Positions 8,374-18,360 are shown, counted from the first letter of the stretch. The stretch is DNA of 64,000 bases from Chitinophagaceae bacterium (GCA_016706055.1 JADJKL010000008.1:310001-374000); one strand, 5' to 3'. Translations and numbers: made by a program. Notes: generated by a model from the letters alone, not told the origin.

Positions 8374-8402
8374 CGTCTCGCCGAAGGCGGAGCGTCTGAC
8401 AC
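8366..8402. repeat. REP-like palindrome 1 (overlaps dinB stop)
   Basis: GTGTCTGAC at the left end faces GTCTGACAC at the right end, with an inner stem CGCC-GAA-GGCG. The outer arms pair with one mismatch. The 27 bases 8378-8404 recur at 8448-8474 with one difference. The palindrome could act as a bidirectional terminator between converging genes. Confidence 0.75.
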
Positions 8403-8447
8403 ATTTGTAAGTAGGTTTTTTTTAAGCTTGAGTAGGTTGTGTATGTA

Positions 8448-8474
8448 CTCGCCGAAGGCGGAGCGTCAGACACA
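8448..8474. repeat. REP-like repeat 2 (half unit)
   Basis: This copy repeats 8378-8404 with a single base change (GCGTCAGACAC in place of GCGTCTGACAC). It lacks the left GTGTCTGAC arm and so is a half unit. It ends two bases before the transposase stop codon at 8477. Confidence 0.75.
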
Positions 8475-8476
8475 TC

Positions 8477-9070
8477 TTAATAAATCTTTTTAATTTTTTC
8501 TTCAGATATTGCCGTTTTAGTTTCACTTTGAAGATCCATTGCAGAAATATTCAATAATTCAATTGTTTTATCAATGTTGCACAAAGTTCCTTTTCTAAGG
8601 CCTATATAATCTTGAAATGAAGAATATGCCCATTCTTCAGCTTTGCTTACAATTGTAGCCATAACTGGATTTTGATGTATATAATGAAAAGCAGTATCAG
8701 CGTAATTGTCTTCACCATTAACAAGTTTTGCCTTCGTTTTTTGTTGAAATAAGTTTCCGGATCTGCCTTGTTGTATATTCACTCCTTTTGCATAAGAGCT
8801 TTGTAATAGTCTGAACCCATTGGAGATTGCAGGCATAATTATACCACCTGATTTTACTGGTTCAATACTTTTTTCTGTAACATCAATAAGAAAATGAAAA
8901 TGGTTTGGCATAAGACACCAAGCCAAAATATTGCTTATTGGCTTAAGATAAAGATGACACTTGCGGAGAAAGTAAAAATAATTTTCATCGTTGAAAAAAA
9001 TCTTCTGTTGATTATTTCCACGGTTATAAATATGATAAATACCGGTGCCGTGAATATTCATTGATTGCAA
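8477..9070 (-). CDS. REP-associated tyrosine transposase (RAYT, IS200/IS605-like Y1 superfamily)
   Basis: The 197-residue protein has the RAYT signature: YHIYNRGNNQQKIF near the N-terminus, the HUH motif in CLMPNHFHFLI (His-Phe-His), the RSGNLFQQKTKAKLV segment, and HYIHQNPV, whose Tyr is the probable catalytic nucleophile. RAYTs nick single-stranded DNA at REP palindromes. The flanking REP-like repeats support the assignment. ATG at 9070 or the in-frame ATG at 9061 could be the start; both place it less than 30 bases from the upstream palindrome. No target-site duplication is apparent. Confidence 0.92.
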   Translation of the reverse strand: MQSMNIHGTGIYHIYNRGNNQQKIFFNDENYFYFLRKCHLYLKPISNILAWCLMPNHFHFLIDVTEKSIEPVKSGGIIMPAISNGFRLLQSSYAKGVNIQQGRSGNLFQQKTKAKLVNGEDNYADTAFHYIHQNPVMATIVSKAEEWAYSSFQDYIGLRKGTLCNIDKTIELLNISAMDLQSETKTAISEEKIKKIY

Positions 9071-9087
9071 ATTGCTTTTGAAATAAT

Positions 9088-9117
9088 GTGTCAGACGCTC
9101 TGCGAGGCGTCAGACAC
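9088..9117. repeat. REP-like palindrome 3 (next to fabH stop)
   Basis: GTGTCAGACGCTC and GAGGCGTCAGACAC face each other around TGC, pairing with one mismatch and one bulge. It lies 17 bases upstream of the transposase start and three bases from the fabH stop codon, so it may also end fabH transcription. Confidence 0.75.
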
Positions 9118-9120
9118 CTG

Positions 9121-10116
9121 TTAATACTCCCATTTCACTAAAGTGGCACCCCAGGTAAAGCCACCACCAAAAGCAGCGAGAACAATATTATCACCCTTGT
9201 TTAATTGATTTTTCCATTCCCATAAGCAAAGAGGAATAGTAGCAGCTGTTGTGTTACCATATTTTTGAATATTGATCATCACTTTTTCTTTAGGCAAGCC
9301 CATTCTGTTAGCTGTGGCATCTATAATTCTTAGATTGGCCTGATGTGGAACCAGCCATGCAATATCATCTCCTGTTAATTTATTTCTTTCTAAAAGTTCT
9401 GCACTAACATCCGCCATTCCTTTTACAGCAAATTTAAAAACAGACTGACCTTCTTGAAATGCATAATGTTCTTTTGCGGTTACTGTTTCTATAGTTGCAG
9501 GTTTTAATGAGCCTCCAGCTTTCATGTGCAAAAACTGGCTGCCCGTCCCATCACTTTTTAAAATACTATCCAATATGCCGTAACCATCATAGTTTGGTTC
9601 TAATAAAACTGCACCAGCACCATCACCAAAAATGATACAAGTTGTTCTATCTTCATAATCAACAATAGCACTCATTTTATCAGCACCACATACCACCACT
9701 TTTTTATAACGTCCACTTTCAATCAAAGCGGCTCCTTGCGTCAGCGAAAATAAAAATCCTGAACAGGCGGCAGATACATCAAATCCCCAAGCATTTTTTG
9801 CGCCTAATTTTGCACAAGCAATATTTGCAGTAGCAGGGAAAACCATATCCGGAGTTACAGTTCCTACTATTAAGCAGTCAATTTCTTCGGGACTGATTCC
9901 TCTTTTTTCACAAAGTTGTCTTACAGCTGGAACTACCATATCCGAAGTGGCCAATCCTTCACCTTTCAAAATTCTTCTTTCAGAAATACCAGTCCGGGTA
10001 CGTATCCATTCATCGTTGGTATCTACCATTTTTTCAAGATCAGCATTTGTCAATTTATCTTCGGGAACATATCCGCCAACAGCTGTAATGGCTGCAGTAA
10101 TTTTTTTAATTGTCAT
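9121..10116 (-). CDS. fabH: 3-oxoacyl-ACP synthase III (KAS III)
   Basis: FabH condenses acetyl-CoA or a branched acyl-CoA with malonyl-ACP to start fatty acid chains. The 331-residue length is normal. The Cys-His-Asn triad is visible at Cys118 (SAACSG), His258 (VPHQAN) and Asn288 (KYGNTT). N-terminal features such as DEWIRTRTGISER are typical. It is convergent with the RAYT unit and diverges from ruvA. FabD, whose product supplies malonyl-ACP, is at 1720-2611, but the two are not in one operon. Confidence 0.97.
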   Translation of the reverse strand: MTIKKITAAITAVGGYVPEDKLTNADLEKMVDTNDEWIRTRTGISERRILKGEGLATSDMVVPAVRQLCEKRGISPEEIDCLIVGTVTPDMVFPATANIACAKLGAKNAWGFDVSAACSGFLFSLTQGAALIESGRYKKVVVCGADKMSAIVDYEDRTTCIIFGDGAGAVLLEPNYDGYGILDSILKSDGTGSQFLHMKAGGSLKPATIETVTAKEHYAFQEGQSVFKFAVKGMADVSAELLERNKLTGDDIAWLVPHQANLRIIDATANRMGLPKEKVMINIQKYGNTTAATIPLCLWEWKNQLNKGDNIVLAAFGGGFTWGATLVKWEY

Positions 10117-10234
10117 TCCGTGTGAATTATTTTAAAGTGGGGATAAAGTTAAGGTAAGATGAATGAAGTGAGAATTGTGAAATAAAACGTTGATTTATGT
10201 TCCTTTTTGCCTTTTACCTTCAACCCGATTTCCC

Positions 10235-10242
10235 TATTTTCG
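10235..10242 (+). promoter_or_regulatory. Possible -7 box giving a leaderless ruvA transcript
   Basis: TATTTTCG differs from TAnnTTTG at one base. Transcription would begin about seven bases later, at or beside the ruvA ATG (10249), giving little or no leader. No -33 element at the expected spacing is convincing. Confidence 0.3.
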
Positions 10243-10248
10243 CAACCT

Positions 10249-10830
10249 ATGATTGCATACCTGAAAGGTGATTTTGTTCATAAAAGTCCCGCAGTAGTAC
10301 ATGTTGATGTAAATGGTGTAGGATACGAGGTGTTAATCAGCCTTCATACCTACTCCAAAATCCAAAACTTGGATAAAGGGATTTTGCAAACGGCATTGCT
10401 GATCAGAGAAGATGCTCATATTTTGTATGGCTTTTTTGATTTGGCCGAAAAAGAAATGTTTCTCCATTTAATAAGTGTTTCTGGGGTTGGGGCATCAACA
10501 GCGAGGGTAATGTTGTCCTACATGAAGCCAGACGAACTGGCAAGTGCTATAATTCAGGGAGATACAAGGACTTTAGAAGGAATAAAAGGTATTGGTAAAA
10601 AAAGTGCGGAAAGATTGGTTGTAGAATTAAGGGATAAATTGGCAAAACAGCCGCTGGATTCAAATATTTCACCATTGAAAAACAATACTTTGCAACAAGA
10701 TGCGTTAAATGCATTAACCGCATTAGGCATAGGACGGCAGCAAGCCGGACAAGCTATTGAAAAGACAATGACGGCCAATCCAAATCTATCCGTTGAGGAA
10801 TTGATTAAGTTAGCACTTCGTACCTTATAA
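10249..10830 (+). CDS. ruvA: Holliday junction branch migration protein RuvA
   Basis: RuvA binds Holliday junctions and directs the RuvB motor. I start it at ATG 10249 (MIAYLKGDF), the family N-terminus; the longer frame from TTG 10207 adds 14 residues that do not fit. The 193-residue protein shows domain I (OB fold, to about residue 63), two helix-hairpin-helix motifs (SGVGASTARVML and KGIGKKSAERLVVEL), and a C-terminal RuvB-binding domain ending VEELIKLALRTL. sprA begins 35 bases downstream on the same strand, so the two may be co-transcribed; this ruvA-sprA order is common in Bacteroidota. Confidence 0.97.
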   Translation: MIAYLKGDFVHKSPAVVHVDVNGVGYEVLISLHTYSKIQNLDKGILQTALLIREDAHILYGFFDLAEKEMFLHLISVSGVGASTARVMLSYMKPDELASAIIQGDTRTLEGIKGIGKKSAERLVVELRDKLAKQPLDSNISPLKNNTLQQDALNALTALGIGRQQAGQAIEKTMTANPNLSVEELIKLALRTL

Positions 10831-10865
10831 TCTATTATTTCAGGAAACTAACTGATAGAAAAACA

Positions 10866-13800
10866 TTGAACCTTAAAACTGCTCATATCCTCCGTACACT
10901 GGTATTTATTTCAGTGATAGCAAGCTCTTCGTGGCAGGCGAATGCCCGTACCGATTTCTTTGGCCCAGGAAAATTTTTCTTTAAATCTGATACTACCCGT
11001 TATCCGCTGCTCGACCGCAGAGGCGATCCTTATACTTATCAGCGTAATAACACATTTGATTTTAGCGACACAGCTTTTATAAGACGTTCGGTAGAATATG
11101 ATCCAAAATCGAAGCAATATTATATTATAGAAAGAATTGGCAATACGTATTATCGTACGCCTACTTCTTTTTCGATGGAAGAATTTATCCGCTTGCAGGG
11201 CCAAAAAGATGAAGAAGATTATTTTAAGAAAAGATCGGCTTTGCTAGCAAATATGAACCGCAGATTGTTTAAACCCAAATTCAAGGTTTCGAACGATTGG
11301 TTCAATCGTATTATGGGAGTAGGTCCGGATGGGAAAGTGAAAATTGATATTAAACCATCTGGTTATGTCGATTTTCTGGCAGGATATCAGGGACAAAAAA
11401 TTAATAACCCAACATTGCCGGAAAGAGCAAGAAAAAATGGTGGGTTTGATTTTAATATGAATTCGCAGTTGCAGATGGATGCAAGCATTGGTGAAAAATT
11501 AAAGTTACCTATCAACTATAATACGCTGGCCAACTTCAATTTTGAAAATCAGTTGAAACTGGATTTCAAAGGAAAAGATGATGATATCTTAAAAGAGTTT
11601 CAGACGGGTAATACAAATTTTGCATCGAAGGTTACATTAATTCCCGGTGCACAATCATTATTTGGAATTAAAACGCAGCTGCAGTTTGGAAAATTATTTG
11701 TAACAACAGTTTTGGCGAATCAACAATCGCAACGGCAAACACAAACTGCACAAGGTGGAGCAACCGCACAAAGTTTTTCAGTAAGATCGGATGAATATGA
11801 TGAGAACCGTCACTTCCTGATGGCGCAATATTTCCGCAATAATTATAATGCGGCAATGCAACAATTGCCTATTGTTAATTCAAGAGTGCAGTTGTTGAGA
11901 GTAGAGGCTTGGGTAACTAATCGAAATGGAGCCACAACTGATACAAGAGATATTGTTGGCTTTATGGATTTGGGCGAACGTAATCCTTATAATACCGCTG
12001 TTATTACCGGAAGCGGCGAACAGTTGCCGGGTAACGGAGCTAATGATTTATATTCCAAATTAACAACCAATCCGGTTTACAGAAATTCATCACAAGTGCA
12101 AAGCCAGTTAACGGCTTTGGGCTTATTGCCAGTGCAGGATTTTGAAAAAACATTTGCTCGAAAATTACAATCAACCGATTATTTTTTTAATCCACAGATT
12201 GGTTTTATTTCTTTGAATCAACCTTTGCAGCCTGACGAAGTATTGGGTGTGGCTTATCAATATACTTACAATGGCCGTGTGTTTCAGGTAGGAGAGTTTT
12301 CGCAGGATGTGCCACCAGATACAACTGGTGCATCACAAAGATTTCTATTCCTGAAATTATTAAAAGCAACATCACAACGTACTAATCTTCCAATTTGGGA
12401 TTTGATGATGAAGAACGTTTATTCAGTTGGTTATGGTCAGCTGGAAAGACAAGATTTCAGATTAGATCTAACATATGAAGAACCAAGTCTTGGTGAAAAA
12501 AGATATTTGCCGCCGGCAGATGTAATTGCAACGTATCAGGGACAACCTATTCTTTCCTTAACAAATCTTGACAGGCTTAATAATCAAAACGACCCACAAC
12601 CAGATGGAGTATTTGATTTCGTAGAAGGTTTCACAGTCATTTCAGCACAGAGCAGAATAATATTTCCTGTACTGGAACCCTTTGGGCATGATCTTGATTA
12701 CGTTTATTCAACACAGGCATTAAGAGATAAATATCTTTTCTATCCTTTGTATGATACGATTAAGGCGATTGCACAAACTTTTGCTAACCTCAACAGGTAT
12801 AAAATTGTTGGTCGTTCAAAATCATCTGGTGTTGCGCCGGGCTTTGCCAACGGACTTGCCTCAAATAATAATCAGGCATCCGGCGAATACCAGTTAGGAT
12901 ATAATATTCCGAGAGGTAGTGTAACGGTAACAGCAAGCGGACAAATCTTGCAGGAAAATGTTGACTACGAAATAAATTACGACCTGGGAACATTAAGAGT
13001 TACCAATGCAGCCATTTTAAATTCTGGTGTACCCGTCAACATTGCTTATGAAAATAATTCCGCCTTTGGCTTTCAACAAAAGAACTTTCTTGGTTTACGA
13101 TTAGATTATATCGCCAATAAAAAACTTTCTCTTGGCGGTACAATAGTTCGCTTAAGCGAAAGACCTTTCTTCATCAAACAATCATATGGAGAAGATCCGA
13201 TTAAGAATACGATGTATGGGTTCGATGTAGATTATAGAAATAATATTCCAAGGCTGAGTAAATGGTTAGACAAATTGCCTTTTTATTCTACCAAGGAAAT
13301 GTCTTCCATTACTGCGTATGCGGAAGCCGCATTATTACAACCGGGTCATGCCAAACAAATTAACGGACTTGATAATGAGGGTGGCGCAGATAGAGGTGGG
13401 CAGGTTTATATTGATGACTTCGAAGGCACAAGAGCCAATATCGATTTACGGTTTCCGCTTATTAGTTGGACGATGGCATCTATTCCACAAAACAATGGTT
13501 TGTTTCCTGAGTCAGGGCTTATCAATGATTTAAGCAGCGGCTATAATAGAGCAAAATTAGCATGGTATAATATTGAACCAATTTTACAAGAAAGAAGAAG
13601 TTCTAACAACCCGCTTAAAAATGATCTCGCAGAATTATCCAAGCCTGAAACAAGACAGGTTTTATTAAAAGAAATTTTCCCAAAAAGAAGTACACAATTT
13701 GGAGAAGGCTTACTTACCACATTCGATCTTGCTTTTTATCCAAAAGACAGAGGTCCTTATAATTTTGAATCCAGAAACAGCCGGATAGATGGTAATGGAA

Positions 13801-16800
13801 AATTATTAAATCCAAAACAGTCTTGGGGTGGTTTGATGCGGAATATTGACCAGACGGATTTTGAAACAAACAATATTGAGTTTATGGAATTCTGGATGCA
13901 GGATCCATTTATTAATAATACAGCGAATCCAAATGGCGGTCAGCTATATATTAACCTCGGTAATATTTCAGAAGATATTTTGAGAGATGGAAAAAGAGGG
14001 TATGAAAATGGATTGCGAACACCTACTAATAATGCTGCGTTAGATTCCAATACAGTTTGGGGACAAGTTCCTGCTAATCCTTTGCAGGTAACAAATGCAT
14101 TCAGCATCGAACCAACAGATCGTCAGTTTCAGGATGTAGGTTATGATGGTTTGCAGGATGTTGATGAATTAAGAAGATTTTCGCCTTACTTAAATAACTT
14201 GCAAACAAACTTTGGTCCGGGTTCTTTAGTGTATCAAAGAGCTATTAACGATCCTTCTGCAGATAACTTTAAGCCATACCGTGATGCTTCTTTTGACGGA
14301 GCTACACCAGCAGGTATTTTAGAAAGATATAAGAATATCAATAATCCGCATGGTAATTCGCCTATTGCAGATAATAACACACAATTCGTAAATGCCTTTA
14401 CCCAATATCCAGATGGTGAAGAACTGAACCGTGACAATACCATGAATGAAGTGGAAGAGTACTTCCAATATAAAGTGGATATTAAACCTAACATGGTAAC
14501 GGGTACAAATTATATTACGGATGTAAGAACACCCGTTGTTACATTGGCGAATGGTCAAACAAGAACAGAACGTTGGTATCTGTTCCGTATTCCAATCAAA
14601 CAATATGATCAGAAGATTGGTAACATTCCAGATTTTAAATCAATCCGGTTTATGCGGATGTTTGCGACCAATTTTGATGATTCAGTTGTAATGCGTTTCG
14701 GTAAACTAGAACTGGTACGTAACCAATGGAGAAAATATCAATTCGAAATTGATACCACTGGCAACTATGTAAACTTACCAACGAATGATCCGACATCTGT
14801 AAATACATTAGCGGTGAATGTGGAGGAAAATGATCAGAGAGATCCGATTGTTTACAGAATACCTCCGGGCATTGAAAGACAACAGCAATTAAGTAATAAT
14901 AACGTAGCATTATTTCTGAATGAACAAGCATTGAGTGTACAGATTTGCGGCCTTGCACAAAAAGAAGCAAGAGGTGTTTTTAAAACAATGAACCTCGATA
15001 TGCGGCAGTATGGTAAACTATCTATGTTCATTCATGCTGAATCAGTAAAAAATCAGCAGCCATTGACTGATGGTGATTTGAATGCTGTGATAAGAATAGG
15101 AAATGATTTTGCTGGCAACTATTATGAAGTAAAGATTCCTTTAAAGATTACACAATTTGGTGCTTCAGACTCTGCATTGATATGGCCAAGCGAAAACTAT
15201 CTTGATTTCGATTTGGATATATTGACACAATTAAAATCGAAAAGAAACCAAAGTGGTTCATCGCCATCATTGTATTATAGTGAAACGATTGGCGGTAGAA
15301 CATATGCTTTACTTGGAAATCCAAATCTTGGTGAAGTAAGAGGTATGTTGCTGGGTGTGGAAAATGTAAATCTGGAAACAATTTGTACAGAAGTGTGGTT
15401 TAATGAACTGCGTCTTTCCAATCTTGATGAAAAAGGTGGATGGGCTGCACTGGCTAGAGCTGACATTCGTTTGGCAGATTTAGGTAGTATTTCATTATCT
15501 GCTACTGCAAGATCAAATGGGTTTGGCACACTGGAGCAAAGAGTAAATGAAAGAAGCCGTGAAGATGTGTATACTCTTGATGCGGCTGCAACAATCGAAG
15601 CTTCTAAGCTATTGCCAAAAAGTCTTGGATTACAATTACCTGTTTACATGGGTATAAGCCATCGCAGTAGCACACCTGAGTACGATCCTTACGACCTTGA
15701 TTTAAATCTGAAAGAAAAATTAAAGGAAGTTGCTGATGCAAAAGATAAAGATTCTATCAGAACTCAGGCAATAGATGTTACTACTATCAAGACATTTAAT
15801 ATTACCAACGCAAGAAAACTCAAGACGGATGGCAAGCGGCCAAAATTATGGAGTGTTACCAATTTTGATTTCAATTATTCTTATATACAAACGATAAGTC
15901 ATAATCCGCTGATTGAAAAAGATGAAATGCGGAGAACAAGAGGAGCTGTTGGCTACACCTATGCACCGCAAACAAAACCATTTGAGCCGTTCAAGAAAAT
16001 GATTAAGTCAAAGTCGCCGTGGCTTACATTGATTAAGGATATTAATTTCAATTATGCTCCTTCTCAAATATCATTCAAGGCTGATGTGTTCCGACAGTTT
16101 GGTGCGGTGCGGCCGAGAAATGTAGGTGGAGGTCCTTACAAGATTCCGGAAACATATAATAAGTATTTCACTTTCGACCGTTATTACATATTACAATGGA
16201 ATCTTACAAGATCTATCTCTATTGATTTTAATGCGGTGAATAATTCAAGAATTGATGAACCGTTTGGTAGGATTGATACAAAAACAAAAAAAGATTCTGT
16301 TCGTACTAATTTGTTGAAAGGTGGAAGAAATACAAATTACCGCCAGGAAGTAACGATAGCTTACAATGTGCCAACACAAAAGATTCCATTGTTAAGCTGG
16401 ACAACACTGAGAGCAAGTTATAATACTAAATACAACTGGCTGGCAGGTTCGTTGCTGGCAAGAACACCGGAAATTGATTTGGGGAATATTTTGTCTAATA
16501 CACAAACAAGACAAATAAACGGCGAGTTGAAGTTTGAAGAATTGTATAATAAGTGGCGTTTCCTGCGAGCTGTTAATACCAATGCGCCAAAGACACAGCC
16601 TCCACCGAAAGATTTGCCTGGGCAAGATGGTGGCGATGATAAGAAAACAAAGAAAGAGAAGCGAAATGAAAAGAAGAATAGCAGTAAAGATGATGGCAGT
16701 GTACAAAAGGATAAGCAACAAGAGGAGCAACAAATAGTTCCCGGACAGCAAAATCCGCAGGACACTACAAAGAATACAACTGGTAAAAAGGGAAAGAAGA

Positions 16801-18287
16801 AAAAAGAGAAGAAGGAAAAGAAAGTAAAAGAGAAAAAAGATCCGAACAGACCATTACCGGAGATTGGGAAATTGCCAAGATTCCTGTTGCAGTTAGCTAC
16901 ATCAGTAAAAAGAGTGGGCATACAATACACAGAAGATTTTGGAACTATGCTGCCGGGTTATATGGATAGCACACAAATATTAGGTTCCAATCTTAAAAGT
17001 GGCGAACCAGGGTTTGGATATATTTTCGGCTATCAACCCGATACAAGTTGGATTAACCGTTTTGGTGCCAAAGGTTTATTATCAAGAGACACATTGGTTT
17101 CTGCAATGATACAGCAACGATATAACCAACGGTTGAATATTACGGCTCAGGTAAGTCCGTTCAGGGATTTTAATATTGATGTTAACTTAGATAAGACTTA
17201 TGATAATCAGTATTCAGAACTTTATAAAGATACTCTTGGAAACGGACAACTTCAAAGGCTGAACCCTTATGCATTAGGAAGTTTCAATGTGAGTTATATA
17301 TCTTATCAAACATTGTTTAAGAAATTTGATCCAAACCAGATTTCGGAAACATTCCAGACATTCCAAGATAACAGGGTAATACTTTCAAAACGTTTAGCTG
17401 ACTTAAATGGTTATCAGGGCGGAGCAGTAGATCCAAACGATCCAAAATATTTCCTTGGATATGGAAGGTATTCACAGGATGTGGTGATTCCTGCATTCAT
17501 GGCTGCTTACTCCAACAAAGATCCGAATAGCATTAAGCTTATTAAAAATAGTAATCCTAATCTTCGTTCCAATCCATTCTCTGGTATCATTCCAAGACCA
17601 AACTGGACGGTTACTTACACTGGCTTGTCAAGATTGAAAGGATTGGATAAAATATTTACGAATGTAACGATACGACATGGCTATCACAGCACATTCAGCA
17701 TGAATAGTTTTAATACGGCGTTGCTCTTTGCTGATCCATTGCGTATCAGTTATCCTTCGTTCCGTGATACATTGACCGGCAATTACATTCCTTACTTCCT
17801 TGTTCCGAATATTACTATTCAGGAAGCATTTGATCCGTTGATTGAAATTGATATGACGTTCACCAATCAGTTAACAACAAGGATTGAATTCAGAAAGAGT
17901 CGTCAGCTTAGTTTGAGTTTGATTGATTACCAGTTAGCTGAAAACCGCAGCACTGAAGTAACCTTTGGCTTTAACTGGCGTAAAAAAGGAATGCCATTGA
18001 TTAAGAAGATTGGAAAAATGAAACTGGATAATGATGTAACCTTCCGTATGGATTTCAGCCTGAGAGATGATGCTACATCTAACACTAAGCTGGATCAGGG
18101 AACATCGTTTGGTACAGCAGGACAAAAAGTAATTCGCATTGCTCCTTCAATTGATTATGTACTCAACAACAGAGTGAGTATGAAACTGTATTTTGAGCAG
18201 AACAGAAGTATTCCTAAGATCAGTAATGCCTTCCCTATTACCAATACAAGAGCTGGTTTACAGGTACGAGTTTCGTTGAATCAGTAA
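10866..18287 (+). CDS. sprA: Type IX secretion translocon outer-membrane protein SprA (Sov)
   Basis: SprA is the very large outer-membrane barrel through which type IX cargo leaves the cell, and it is needed for gliding in motile relatives. The 2473-residue length, a signal peptide at the N-terminus, and the repeated beta-strand-rich blocks with GxVY/GNPNLGEVRGMLLGVEN-like segments fit the family. The start codon is TTG at 10866; no ATG is available nearby and the signal peptide begins right after it. Residues about 1919-1992 (16620-16841) are a lysine/glutamate-rich low-complexity insert between barrel segments, probably a loop. ruvA lies 35 bases upstream. Two type B CTD cargo proteins are encoded further on in this window. 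Confidence 0.95.
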   Translation: MNLKTAHILRTLVFISVIASSSWQANARTDFFGPGKFFFKSDTTRYPLLDRRGDPYTYQRNNTFDFSDTAFIRRSVEYDPKSKQYYIIERIGNTYYRTPTSFSMEEFIRLQGQKDEEDYFKKRSALLANMNRRLFKPKFKVSNDWFNRIMGVGPDGKVKIDIKPSGYVDFLAGYQGQKINNPTLPERARKNGGFDFNMNSQLQMDASIGEKLKLPINYNTLANFNFENQLKLDFKGKDDDILKEFQTGNTNFASKVTLIPGAQSLFGIKTQLQFGKLFVTTVLANQQSQRQTQTAQGGATAQSFSVRSDEYDENRHFLMAQYFRNNYNAAMQQLPIVNSRVQLLRVEAWVTNRNGATTDTRDIVGFMDLGERNPYNTAVITGSGEQLPGNGANDLYSKLTTNPVYRNSSQVQSQLTALGLLPVQDFEKTFARKLQSTDYFFNPQIGFISLNQPLQPDEVLGVAYQYTYNGRVFQVGEFSQDVPPDTTGASQRFLFLKLLKATSQRTNLPIWDLMMKNVYSVGYGQLERQDFRLDLTYEEPSLGEKRYLPPADVIATYQGQPILSLTNLDRLNNQNDPQPDGVFDFVEGFTVISAQSRIIFPVLEPFGHDLDYVYSTQALRDKYLFYPLYDTIKAIAQTFANLNRYKIVGRSKSSGVAPGFANGLASNNNQASGEYQLGYNIPRGSVTVTASGQILQENVDYEINYDLGTLRVTNAAILNSGVPVNIAYENNSAFGFQQKNFLGLRLDYIANKKLSLGGTIVRLSERPFFIKQSYGEDPIKNTMYGFDVDYRNNIPRLSKWLDKLPFYSTKEMSSITAYAEAALLQPGHAKQINGLDNEGGADRGGQVYIDDFEGTRANIDLRFPLISWTMASIPQNNGLFPESGLINDLSSGYNRAKLAWYNIEPILQERRSSNNPLKNDLAELSKPETRQVLLKEIFPKRSTQFGEGLLTTFDLAFYPKDRGPYNFESRNSRIDGNGKLLNPKQSWGGLMRNIDQTDFETNNIEFMEFWMQDPFINNTANPNGGQLYINLGNISEDILRDGKRGYENGLRTPTNNAALDSNTVWGQVPANPLQVTNAFSIEPTDRQFQDVGYDGLQDVDELRRFSPYLNNLQTNFGPGSLVYQRAINDPSADNFKPYRDASFDGATPAGILERYKNINNPHGNSPIADNNTQFVNAFTQYPDGEELNRDNTMNEVEEYFQYKVDIKPNMVTGTNYITDVRTPVVTLANGQTRTERWYLFRIPIKQYDQKIGNIPDFKSIRFMRMFATNFDDSVVMRFGKLELVRNQWRKYQFEIDTTGNYVNLPTNDPTSVNTLAVNVEENDQRDPIVYRIPPGIERQQQLSNNNVALFLNEQALSVQICGLAQKEARGVFKTMNLDMRQYGKLSMFIHAESVKNQQPLTDGDLNAVIRIGNDFAGNYYEVKIPLKITQFGASDSALIWPSENYLDFDLDILTQLKSKRNQSGSSPSLYYSETIGGRTYALLGNPNLGEVRGMLLGVENVNLETICTEVWFNELRLSNLDEKGGWAALARADIRLADLGSISLSATARSNGFGTLEQRVNERSREDVYTLDAAATIEASKLLPKSLGLQLPVYMGISHRSSTPEYDPYDLDLNLKEKLKEVADAKDKDSIRTQAIDVTTIKTFNITNARKLKTDGKRPKLWSVTNFDFNYSYIQTISHNPLIEKDEMRRTRGAVGYTYAPQTKPFEPFKKMIKSKSPWLTLIKDINFNYAPSQISFKADVFRQFGAVRPRNVGGGPYKIPETYNKYFTFDRYYILQWNLTRSISIDFNAVNNSRIDEPFGRIDTKTKKDSVRTNLLKGGRNTNYRQEVTIAYNVPTQKIPLLSWTTLRASYNTKYNWLAGSLLARTPEIDLGNILSNTQTRQINGELKFEELYNKWRFLRAVNTNAPKTQPPPKDLPGQDGGDDKKTKKEKRNEKKNSSKDDGSVQKDKQQEEQQIVPGQQNPQDTTKNTTGKKGKKKKEKKEKKVKEKKDPNRPLPEIGKLPRFLLQLATSVKRVGIQYTEDFGTMLPGYMDSTQILGSNLKSGEPGFGYIFGYQPDTSWINRFGAKGLLSRDTLVSAMIQQRYNQRLNITAQVSPFRDFNIDVNLDKTYDNQYSELYKDTLGNGQLQRLNPYALGSFNVSYISYQTLFKKFDPNQISETFQTFQDNRVILSKRLADLNGYQGGAVDPNDPKYFLGYGRYSQDVVIPAFMAAYSNKDPNSIKLIKNSNPNLRSNPFSGIIPRPNWTVTYTGLSRLKGLDKIFTNVTIRHGYHSTFSMNSFNTALLFADPLRISYPSFRDTLTGNYIPYFLVPNITIQEAFDPLIEIDMTFTNQLTTRIEFRKSRQLSLSLIDYQLAENRSTEVTFGFNWRKKGMPLIKKIGKMKLDNDVTFRMDFSLRDDATSNTKLDQGTSFGTAGQKVIRIAPSIDYVLNNRVSMKLYFEQNRSIPKISNAFPITNTRAGLQVRVSLNQ

Positions 18288-18360
18288 GATTATCTCAATT
18301 TAAAGATTGAAATACAAAAATGTTTGTTATCGGTAATGCTAGTATGACCATCTTCGAAGC

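Larger units (their letters stand above)
8366..9117. mobile_element. RAYT transposase unit with REP-like palindromes on both sides
   Basis: A REP-associated tyrosine transposase gene (8477-9070, minus strand) stands between REP-like palindromes: two beyond its 3' end (8366-8402 and 8448-8474) and one beyond its 5' end (9088-9117). All carry the GTCAGACAC/GTGTCTGAC type arm. The unit fills nearly all the space between dinB and fabH, which converge on it; the 3' palindrome ends three bases before the fabH stop codon. Association of a Y1-type transposase with short palindromes is known for RAYT/REP systems, which are usually domesticated and single copy. Confidence 0.8.

Noticed and set aside
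10207..10248. Upstream extension of ruvA from TTG 10207
   Set aside because: The 14 added residues are not found in the family; ATG 10249 gives the standard MIAYLKG start.
16392..16930. Two antisense ORFs (119 and 170 aa) rich in Phe, Leu and Ser opposite sprA
   Set aside because: They are the reverse of the lysine-rich low-complexity stretch of sprA, which cannot give stops on the other strand.
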